Shown here in pieces: positions 1-4,857 of a stretch of DNA of 5,799 nucleotides. The translations under genes were made by a program, and so were the position numbers. Each line of letters starts with the position of its first letter. The stretch's first letter is position 1. The DNA is from Chthoniobacterales bacterium (lineage in GTDB: Bacteria; Verrucomicrobiota; Verrucomicrobiia; Chthoniobacterales; UBA10450), in contig JACCZQ010000406.1 of assembly GCA_013695905.1 (NCBI GenBank), forward strand, positions 1 through 5,799, given 5' to 3'. The notes under the pieces were generated by a model that worked only from the letters and a program-made list of their open reading frames with translations, made no database searches and was not told where the DNA came from.

Positions 1-541
1 CCGCGCCGGCGCCCGGGTCGCGCACGAGGTAGTCGAACCCCTGCTTGCCCGCAATGACGACGAAATGCGTGATGCCGCTGCTGTAGCGCACGCGCACGAT
101 CACGGGATTCCCGCGCGCGAGATTCGAATCGATCAGGTGATACGACGGCAGGTCTTCGTAGACGTGCTGGACTCGATCCGGCGCCCACCACGCGGCGCGT
201 TCCCAGTAGAGCCAGCCGCGCTCCGTGTATCCGCCTTTGTCGGTCAGGAACCAGTTCAACTGCTGGGGATCGGTGTCGATCCCGTAGGACTGGAAGACCA
301 TCGCGGCCGCGGCGACGGCACAGCCTACGCTGCCAAGCGTCCCGTTTTCCGGCACTCCGCCGATCGGATCCGCACGCCATCTCTCATCGCCTTGGCGGAA
401 CGATGGAACGGGCAACTCGACGCGCTGGAAGTAGTAGCGTCCGCCACTCGGCGAGAGCGGCCGTTTCCAAGTCCAGTGAACGTAAACCCCGGCGACGGCG
501 CCGATGAGGAGCAGGACGAGAGTGACAAAGAGCCGCTTCAC
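1..541 (-). CDS. Membrane-anchored C39-like papain-fold cysteine peptidase, C-terminus off the window
   Basis: The first 180 codons are visible, starting at GTG 539-541; an in-frame TAA four codons upstream excludes any longer start. Residues 4-21 form one hydrophobic segment (FVTLVLLLIGAVAGVYV), so the protein is either anchored in the inner membrane or exported. A Peptidase_C39_2-like domain follows: RQGDERW at 49-55, a Cys box GSVGCAVAAAAMV with Cys74, then THFVVIAG with His159 and LVRDPG with Asp175. Cys, His and Asp in this order and spacing match the catalytic triad of C39-type papain-fold enzymes, and Gln50 is a candidate oxyanion-hole residue. Family members cleave peptides, often at double-glycine leaders, but no ABC transporter domain is visible here, so the substrate is unknown. 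No clear ribosome binding site precedes the GTG. The gene diverges from the propeller gene at 638. The family assignment rests on motifs; the specific role is not inferred. Confidence 0.8.
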   Translation of the reverse strand, partial: MKRLFVTLVLLLIGAVAGVYVHWTWKRPLSPSGGRYYFQRVELPVPSFRQGDERWRADPIGGVPENGTLGSVGCAVAAAAMVFQSYGIDTDPQQLNWFLTDKGGYTERGWLYWERAAWWAPDRVQHVYEDLPSYHLIDSNLARGNPVIVRVRYSSGITHFVVIAGKQGFDYLVRDPGAGA

Positions 542-556
542 AGGACGAACTTAATC

Positions 557-570
557 AACCCCGCGGGGTT
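557..570. promoter_or_regulatory. Perfect 14-bp palindrome between divergent genes
   Basis: The sequence AACCCCGCGGGGTT is its own reverse complement. It lies 15 bases upstream of the GTG of the C39-like peptidase gene and 67 bases upstream of the ATG of the propeller gene, inside a 96-bp divergent intergenic region. This position suits a dimeric regulator acting on one or both promoters. It could also form a hairpin in the leader RNA of the peptidase gene. I cannot match it to a known operator, and a GC-rich palindrome can arise by chance. Confidence 0.3.
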
Positions 571-637
571 CCAAGGCAAACCTTCCTCGGCAGAGCGTCA
601 ACTCGACGCGGCGTCATTATCTGCAGAATGTAGGGGC

Positions 638-1285
638 ATGGTCAAAATCACAGAACTGACGCGGCGCCCCGCGCCTGCGGTCACCCCGCAGGCTCTCGCA
701 ACCGATGGCGCCCATCTCTGGGTGAGCTCGCGTGATCTCGGCACTCTCTACAAGTGCGAGGCGGCGACGTTGAAGGTGGTGGAGGAAATCGATCCGCCAG
801 GGGTGGTCTGGGCCGCAGTCTCCACGCCGGACGGCTGGCGCTTTACGATCGGCAAAGGACTGAACGACGACCGATACGGTTACCGTTACACGCCTGAGAC
901 CGGCTTCGCGAAACTCTTCGCTTGCCCGGAGTTTGCCGGCTCTTATCTCAGCTTCGACGGCAGCTCCCTCTATTTTAGCCAGTGGTACAAAGGCGAGATC
1001 CATCGAGTCGACGATGCAGGAAAGATCACGCGAACGATTCGAGTGGAGGCAGAGGTCTCCGGTCACACGTTCGTTGACGGGTGGCTTTACGTGCTGCGCG
1101 GGACAGAGCAGAACGGCGAACACTGGTCGATGGCGAGACTCGATCCTCGCGAGAAAACGCCGGTCGTCTCCGACGTCGCAGCCGTGCCGTTTGCGTGCCG
1201 CTCGCTTGCGTTTGATGGCGAGAAGTTCTGGACCAATCACCGCGCGGCCGACGAGGTCGTGTCGTTCAGTTTGCCGCCGCGATGA
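638..1285 (+). CDS. Beta-propeller-like repeat protein, cytoplasmic, function unknown
   Basis: A 215-residue protein. The frame stays open upstream to 65, but that stretch is antisense to the peptidase gene, so I start at ATG 638, giving MVKITELTRRPAPAVTP. The sequence consists of recurring blade-like strands of about 40-45 residues: LATDGAHLWVSSRDLGTLYK, then WAAVSTPDGWRFTIGKG, SYLSFDGSSLYFSQWYKGEI, HTFVDGWLYVLRGTEQ and SLAFDGEKFWTNHRAADEV. The dG-x-x-LW/LY pattern followed by a Lys/Asp-rich turn is typical of YncE/SMP-30-like propellers. At this length only four to five blades fit, fewer than most closed propellers. There is no signal peptide or membrane segment. I see no residues that identify a catalytic site, so an enzymatic role such as lactonase cannot be claimed. 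AGGGG sits only one base before the ATG, too close for a normal ribosome binding site. The gene converges on the SIMPL gene. Confidence 0.8.
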   Translation: MVKITELTRRPAPAVTPQALATDGAHLWVSSRDLGTLYKCEAATLKVVEEIDPPGVVWAAVSTPDGWRFTIGKGLNDDRYGYRYTPETGFAKLFACPEFAGSYLSFDGSSLYFSQWYKGEIHRVDDAGKITRTIRVEAEVSGHTFVDGWLYVLRGTEQNGEHWSMARLDPREKTPVVSDVAAVPFACRSLAFDGEKFWTNHRAADEVVSFSLPPR

Positions 1286-1292
1286 CCACAGC

Positions 1293-1314
1293 CAGCTCAT
1301 CGCATGGTGAGCTG
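1293..1314. terminator. Hairpin between convergent genes, no U-tract
   Basis: The arms CAGCTCA (1293-1299) and TGAGCTG (1308-1314) pair perfectly. A U-G and a C-G pair can extend the stem to nine pairs with a four-base loop. The hairpin starts seven bases after the propeller stop codon and ends 19 bases before the SIMPL stop codon, so it could serve both convergent transcripts. Neither strand has a following run of T, so intrinsic termination is not assured; it may act instead as a 3'-end stabiliser. Confidence 0.35.
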
Positions 1315-1333
1315 CGAAGGGGCGGAAGCGTTG

Positions 1334-2067
1334 CTACTTCACCGGCGAAACCAGATAGATGAGGTGAACGCTCTGGCTGACCGTCACGGGCGCTAAACGA
1401 TAACGCGAAGGGTCCAAACGCCCGCCTCCGGTCGGTATGTACGAACCCGTGACGACCACTCGTTCACCTCGCGTCATGATTCGGCCGAGGATGTCTGGGA
1501 TAGATACGGGCGACACAGCAAAGACCGAGTCGATCTTCATACTCAACGGAATGAGGGTCTTCTCAGCATTCTGCCGTGCGTTCTCCAGCGCCTTCGCCCA
1601 CATCTCGTCGCGAATGGCTTTTTCTTTCGCAAGCTCGGCTTTTATTTCTTGGAACTCGACGCCGGTGATCGCAAGCAGGTCATCGACGAGACCGGGATAG
1701 ATGGCGACGTCCGCGACCTCCACGTCGAAAAACCTTTTGAGCCTGTAACCGATAACTTTGCCGCGCTTGTTGTCGTCGTCTTCGTGTTGCGGTTCAGAGG
1801 TGACACCCTGCGCGATCACGTCGTCTTCAGGAATTTTCCTGTCGTTCAAGAGAGCAAGGATCTTCGTTGCCTTTGCCTGTAGCTCTTGGTTCGCTTTCAC
1901 CTGATCCCGTGACGCACGACGACATCGAATTGAAGCCTCACCAGATCGGCAGGCTTTTCGATTTCAGCTTTCCCTTCGACATAGAGGTATCGCTGGTTCG
2001 GCAATCCGCCCTCAGCCAGGAGCGACACCGGCAGACCGACGCAGGCGAGCAGAAGAAGACGCTTCAT
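1334..2067 (-). pseudogene. SIMPL (DUF541) domain exported protein, broken by a frameshift near 1909
   Basis: The gene starts at ATG 2065-2067 with a signal peptide, MKRLLLLACVGLPVSLLA, likely cleaved before EGG. It continues into the SIMPL opening YVEGKAEIEKPADLVRLQFD, then reads VVVRHGIR and stops at TGA 1897-1899. The rest of the domain is in the -1 frame: from RDQVKANQEL onward, through IPEDDVIAQGV, the middle helix KEKAIRDEMWAKALENAR and the final strand VTVSQSVHLIYLV, ending at 1334. Restoring one base around 1906-1911 joins both parts into about 244 residues, a normal length for the family. The downstream part alone has a GTG at 1898-1900 overlapping the TGA and gives 188 residues without a signal peptide or first strand. 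SIMPL proteins are periplasmic or surface proteins, mostly of unclear function. No slippery heptamer is visible at the junction, so I favour a sequence error or recent inactivation over programmed frameshifting. Confidence 0.75.
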
Positions 2068-2081
2068 GCCAGGATGCTGGC
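2068..2081. promoter_or_regulatory. Small inverted repeat abutting the SIMPL start codon
   Basis: GCCAG (2068-2072) and CTGGC (2077-2081) are perfect inverted arms around a four-base loop, directly adjacent to the ATG of the SIMPL gene. In the transcript this hairpin would occupy the zone where a ribosome binding site should lie, and no purine-rich Shine-Dalgarno sequence is visible there. It may dampen or control translation, but five base pairs are also easily found by chance. Confidence 0.2.
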
Positions 2082-2167
2082 CGAATCAACTTCGGGCGAC
2101 AAGACTCGTCGCACTGCGCAGCGTCAGTTGCGGCGAAGGCAGCACGCTCCAACCATAGGGCCGAGCA

Positions 2168-3073
2168 ATGCCTGACCGCGCCAACACCCCCACGCGCCTG
2201 ATCAGCCCAGGCGTCGCCAACATGCTCCTGGCGACGTTTGCCTTCGCCGTTATGAACGTGTTCGTGAAGCAGCTCGATCGGATTCCGGCGATGGAGATTG
2301 TGTTCTTTCGCTGTCTCGTTTCCGCCGGCATCTGCTTCGTGGGAATCGCTCGCGTGGGTGCCGATTGGAAAGGGAACAACAACGCGTTGCTCCTCGCACG
2401 CGGCACGTTTGGGACGCTCGCGTTGTTCATGTTCTTCGTCACGGTGCAGAACATCCCACTCGCGACCGCGGTGACGATCGCCTATCTCGCGCCGATCTTT
2501 ACCGCATTGATCGGGGTTTTTCTGCTCGGGGAACATGTCCGGAAGCTGCAGTGGATGTTCTATGCAATCGCATTCGCCGGTGTCCTGGTGATCAAAGGAT
2601 TTGATGCCGCGGTGCCGACGCCGTTTCTGATCACTGGCATCGTGTCCGCGGTCTGCGCGGCTGTGGCGTACAACCTCGTGCGCCGGTTGAAGGAGCAGGA
2701 ACATCCGCTCGTCGTCGTCCTTCACTTTCAACTGGTCGGTGTCGTGGCCGGCTTCGTTTTCACGCTTCTTTATTGGGTCGCGCCCGCGAATGCGTGGGAA
2801 TGGTTCAGCTTGCTGATGTGCGGATTGCTCACGCAGGTGGGTCAAACCTGCCTAACGAATGCACTGCAGTCGGAGCGACTCGCGCGGGTGTCGATCCTGA
2901 ACTACACCGGGCTCATCTATGCTCTCGCGTTTGGCGTGTTCATCTTTGGCGAGGTTTACACGATGCAGACGATGGTCGGGATCGGGTTCGTCGTGGTTGG
3001 CGTTTTGCTCAGCGTGGTCTACGGCAAACGCAAGCCGCTCGAGGTGATCGAGGAAAGCGAGCTGGCGGAGTAA
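2168..3073 (+). CDS. EamA/DMT-superfamily transporter
   Basis: A 301-residue polytopic inner-membrane protein with about ten hydrophobic helices in two EamA repeats, roughly residues 14-144 and 153-286. The first repeat shows the family pattern: MLLATFAFAVMNVFVKQL at the N-terminus, FFRCLVSAGICFVG as helix 2, then NIPLATAVTIAYLAPIFTAL followed by FLLGEHV. The second repeat ends with SILNYTGLIYALAFGVFIFGE and a last helix GIGFVVVGVLLSVVYG, with a charged cytoplasmic tail. The duplicated GE motifs (FLLGEHV, FIFGEVY) and the length of about 300 residues are typical. Family members export or import small metabolites such as amino acids, nucleotides, purine-like drugs or S-adenosylmethionine; the substrate cannot be read from this sequence. 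The gene diverges from the SIMPL gene with a 100-bp gap. GAG three bases before the ATG is a weak ribosome binding site at best, and no convincing promoter hexamers are visible. Confidence 0.93.
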   Translation: MPDRANTPTRLISPGVANMLLATFAFAVMNVFVKQLDRIPAMEIVFFRCLVSAGICFVGIARVGADWKGNNNALLLARGTFGTLALFMFFVTVQNIPLATAVTIAYLAPIFTALIGVFLLGEHVRKLQWMFYAIAFAGVLVIKGFDAAVPTPFLITGIVSAVCAAVAYNLVRRLKEQEHPLVVVLHFQLVGVVAGFVFTLLYWVAPANAWEWFSLLMCGLLTQVGQTCLTNALQSERLARVSILNYTGLIYALAFGVFIFGEVYTMQTMVGIGFVVVGVLLSVVYGKRKPLEVIEESELAE

Positions 3074-3199
3074 CGTGCGGATGTGCGATGCAATGTTTGA
3101 CGAGCAGTCGCCCTTTTTGACATGCTCGCGATGCGCGGCGACGCTTAGAACAAGCGCAAACCATCGCTGCGTTCGTTCGGCCTAACACTCACCACCCAC

Positions 3200-3697
3200 A
3201 TGAAGACAATTAAATATGGCCTGCTCGTCGCCGTCGCGTTTGCGTCGGCTGTGATCGCTGCGGACCAGAACGAGAAAGCGCAGGGAACTGATGGCGCGGA
3301 GGCGAAGGCCTTCCATTTGGCCGATCTCAAGTGGGGCGCTGCGCCTCCGGGATTGCCATCAGGCGCCCAGCTCGCAGTGCTCTCGGGCGATCCGACGAAG
3401 AAGGGTGTCTTCACGGTGCGACTGCGGATGCCCGCCGGCTACAAGATCCCGCCACATACCCACCCGACGGCGGAATTAGTCACTGTGATTTCAGGCAGCA
3501 TCTATCGCGGAAATGGCGAGCGCTTCGACGAGAGCGCGGGCCAGAAGATGGAGGTTGGTAGCTTTGCGTCGATCCCTGCCGGTGTGAAACACTTCGCGTG
3601 GACGACGGAAGATTCTGTGATCCAAATCCACGGCGAAGGGCCATTCGGGATCGAGCATGTCGATCCCGAGACCGATCCGCGGAACGCAAAGCGATAG
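3200..3697 (+). CDS. Exported cupin-domain protein
   Basis: A 165-residue protein with a signal peptide, MKTIKYGLLVAVAFASAVIA, likely cleaved after Ala20, so it acts in the periplasm or outside the cell. A single small beta-barrel cupin spans about residues 56-145. Cupin motif 1 is PPHTHPTAELVTVISG with His86, His88 and Glu92; motif 2 is GSFASIPAGVKHFAWT with His131. These four residues are the usual metal ligands, so metal binding is likely. The last motif position, often Asn, is Thr here. Exported single-domain cupins of this kind are common in environmental bacteria and mostly uncharacterised; dioxygenase, isomerase or sensor roles are all possible. The 126-bp gap upstream makes it the probable first gene of its transcript, and its leader holds a small hairpin (CGCTT and AAGCG arms, 3142-3156). 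The VOC gene follows on the same strand. No clear Shine-Dalgarno sequence precedes the ATG. Confidence 0.88.
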   Translation: MKTIKYGLLVAVAFASAVIAADQNEKAQGTDGAEAKAFHLADLKWGAAPPGLPSGAQLAVLSGDPTKKGVFTVRLRMPAGYKIPPHTHPTAELVTVISGSIYRGNGERFDESAGQKMEVGSFASIPAGVKHFAWTTEDSVIQIHGEGPFGIEHVDPETDPRNAKR

Positions 3698-3789
3698 CTG
3701 CGGACTAGTGGTGGTAGTGGCGAGCAGAAGTTCCGATCCATCGCGGCGGTGGCACTCCCGAGCTGAAACTGACCCCGAACGCAAAGCGA
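3682..3789 (+). repeat. 13-bp direct repeat at the cupin end and upstream of the VOC domain
   Basis: GAACGCAAAGCGA occurs at 3682-3694 and again at 3777-3789, 95 bases apart. The first copy encodes the last residues of the cupin (NAKR, directly before its stop). The second encodes the same NAKR in the frame of the VOC gene, just before the first strand of that domain. This could be a duplication scar bearing on how the VOC start was altered, or a coincidence. Confidence 0.4.
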
Positions 3790-3816
3790 ATCCATCCCGC
3801 TGCGCGCATTGGCCAC

Positions 3817-4710
3817 GTGCATTTGAAAGTGGCAGACCTTGAGCGCGCGCTCGCCTTTTATCGTGATGTCCTTGGGTTCGAGCTCACGCAGCGCTTTGGT
3901 TCGTCGGCGGCCTTTCTCTCGGCGGGCGGCTATCATCACCATATCGGGTTGAACACATGGGAGAGTGCCGGCGGTCGTCCACCGGGCGAGGGGACAACAG
4001 GGCTGTATCATTTAGCCATTCTGTATCCGACGCGCGCGGAACTCGGCGACGCCCTGCAGCGGCTGCGGGATGCGGGCATTCCGCTCGAAGGCGCATCAGA
4101 CCACGGCGTTAGCGAAGCGCTCTACCTGCGCGATCCGGACGGGAATGGCGTGGAGCTCTATTGGGACCGGCGACCTGAAGAATGGCCGCGCACGCCAGGC
4201 GGCGAGCTGGCAATCTTTACGAGACCGCTCGATCTCGGTTCTCTCCTTGCCGCGGCGGAGGAATTTGATCGGCGCCGCGGAAGCAATCTTCCTCGCGTTT
4301 GGCCTTCGCGCTGCAGGTTAGCGCTTCTACTGCAGGAGCGACTTCGGCATCCGGTACTTGTCGGGCCAGGCTACGCTCGGCACGTCGGTCGAACCGAAGA
4401 CCCACTCGACGACGGTCCAGTCACCGCCTTCCCGCCGCAGAAGAGCTTCGCCTTGCGCGTCGAATGCACCGAGCTCGATCTGCTCGCGATATTTCGTCTT
4501 CGTATAATTGAGCTCGCCACCATCCGGACGAGTCGGCTTCACGCGCGTATACGCCCAATCGCCAGCCACGCGCAGGATGTCCACTTTGAAGATGACCTTC
4601 TGCTTCAGCTCCTTCTCCGCCGGCACTCGCAGCGCGTCCATGATCGTCTTCCGCTCCGGAGTTCCTGCCGCAGGAGTATGGACCTTTTGCGCAAAAGCGT
4701 TGGCGCATAG
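3817..4710 (+). CDS. VOC/glyoxalase-family metalloprotein (extradiol-dioxygenase-like), both ends anomalous
   Basis: Residues 1-145 match a VOC protein of two beta-alpha-beta-beta-beta modules: HLKVADLERALAFYRDVLGF, AAFLSAGGYHHHIGLNTWES, GLYHLAILYPTRAELGDAL and LYLRDPDGNGVELYWDR. Likely metal ligands are His2, His65 and Glu113, as in catechol 2,3-dioxygenase-like members; the substrate is unknown. GTG 3817 is the only standard start codon in the frame, yet it removes most of strand 1. The frame is open upstream to TAG 3715-3717 and encodes RIGHV just before, so translation may begin at CTG 3763, giving LKLTPNAKRIHPAARIGHV, with GGTGG ten bases ahead. The domain should end soon after FTRPLDLGSLLAAAE (about 4260). 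The frame instead continues 150 residues to TAG 4708-4710, antisense to the exported-protein gene at 4327. A one-base loss near 4255-4262 would explain this, since the neighbouring frame stops at TGA 4266-4268. The domain call is firm; the C-terminal extension is probably not real. Confidence 0.75.
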   Translation: MHLKVADLERALAFYRDVLGFELTQRFGSSAAFLSAGGYHHHIGLNTWESAGGRPPGEGTTGLYHLAILYPTRAELGDALQRLRDAGIPLEGASDHGVSEALYLRDPDGNGVELYWDRRPEEWPRTPGGELAIFTRPLDLGSLLAAAEEFDRRRGSNLPRVWPSRCRLALLLQERLRHPVLVGPGYARHVGRTEDPLDDGPVTAFPPQKSFALRVECTELDLLAIFRLRIIELATIRTSRLHARIRPIASHAQDVHFEDDLLLQLLLRRHSQRVHDRLPLRSSCRRSMDLLRKSVGA

Positions 4711-4755
4711 AAAAATGCAGCAGCAGAGGAACAGCGAGAGTCTTCGGTAAATCAT
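4327..4755 (-). CDS. Small exported protein of unknown function
   Basis: A 142-residue protein when started at ATG 4753-4755, which gives a textbook signal peptide: MIYRR, a hydrophobic core LSLFLCCCIFLCANA and cleavage after AFA. A longer start at 4794 adds MRLPLFLHLPLCP, but those codons lie in a hexameric repeat and spoil the signal peptide n-region, so I prefer the shorter form. The mature part has GTPERKTIMDALRVPAEKEL, VIFKVDILRVAGDWAYTRV, a basic turn, then EALLRREGGDWTVVEWVFGS and TDVPSVAWPDKY. The pattern, an N-terminal helix, an FKVD strand, a gdWAy strand and a LL-R-x-GG-x-W-x-V strand, resembles small secreted hypothetical proteins I recall from other bacteria; I cannot name a domain. 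The four cysteines at 11-13 and 17 all lie in the signal peptide and there is no lipobox. It lies downstream of the plug-like gene on the same strand, 75 bp away. No Shine-Dalgarno sequence is visible. Confidence 0.78.
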   Translation of the reverse strand: MIYRRLSLFLCCCIFLCANAFAQKVHTPAAGTPERKTIMDALRVPAEKELKQKVIFKVDILRVAGDWAYTRVKPTRPDGGELNYTKTKYREQIELGAFDAQGEALLRREGGDWTVVEWVFGSTDVPSVAWPDKYRMPKSLLQ

Positions 4756-4759
4756 GGGG

Positions 4760-4789
4760 CACAGGGGCAGGTGCAGGAATAGGGGCAAG
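4760..4789. repeat. Degenerate hexamer tandem repeat upstream of the small exported protein
   Basis: Five consecutive six-base units read CACAGG, GGCAGG, TGCAGG, AATAGG and GGCAAG on the plus strand, with consensus near GGCAGG. They directly precede the start codon of the small exported protein on the minus strand, where they form a pyrimidine-rich leader lacking a ribosome binding site. Copy number could vary by slippage. Confidence 0.4.
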
Positions 4790-4857
4790 CGCATCCCCGA
4801 GCCGCCAGAGGCGAGCCAGCGCCACCGCGCTACCGGCGCTGCCGGTGGTTGATGCGC
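4789..4857. repeat. Nested inverted repeats spanning the end of the plug-like gene
   Basis: The outer arms are GCGCATC (4789-4795) and GATGCGC (4851-4857). The inner arms are CAGCGCC (4817-4823) and GGCGCTG (4835-4841), both pairs perfect. The TAG stop of the plug-like gene (4830-4832) lies in the inner loop. The structure could be an extragenic palindromic element, a cruciform or a U-less terminator. No flanking target duplication or transposase is visible. Confidence 0.42.

Noticed and set aside
615..620. CATTAT as a -10 box for the propeller gene
   Set aside because: It matches four of six consensus positions, but no -35-like hexamer lies at a suitable distance.
65..637. N-terminal extension of the propeller reading frame
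   Set aside because: It lies antisense to the C39-like peptidase gene, whose motifs are convincing. The extension has no recognisable domain and ATG 638 gives a natural N-terminus.
617..1300. 227-codon minus-strand open frame over the propeller gene
   Set aside because: It is antisense to the propeller and rich in Arg, with no ordered motifs. The plus-strand frame has blade repeats.
1897..1915. Programmed -1 ribosomal frameshift in the SIMPL gene
   Set aside because: The shift direction would fit, but no X-XXY-YYZ slippery heptamer and no strong downstream stem are visible near the junction.
2012..2845. 277-codon minus-strand open frame over the transporter gene
   Set aside because: It is antisense to the EamA gene and reads as an Arg/Glu/His/Asp-rich sequence typical of a shadow of membrane-protein codons, with no domain pattern.
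3117..3150. Possible promoter for the cupin gene: a perfect TTGACA at 3117-3122
   Set aside because: No acceptable -10 hexamer lies 15-19 bases downstream. The nearest candidate, TTAGAA at 3145, is both weak and badly spaced.
3502..4011. 169-codon minus-strand open frame across the cupin-VOC junction
   Set aside because: It overlaps two genes with clear metal-binding motifs on the other strand and shows no coherent domain.
4311..4335. CTGCAG at 4311-4316 and 4330-4335 as a terminator between the VOC and exported-protein genes
   Set aside because: CTGCAG is palindromic by itself, the six-pair stem has a 13-base loop and no T-run, and the arms do not extend.
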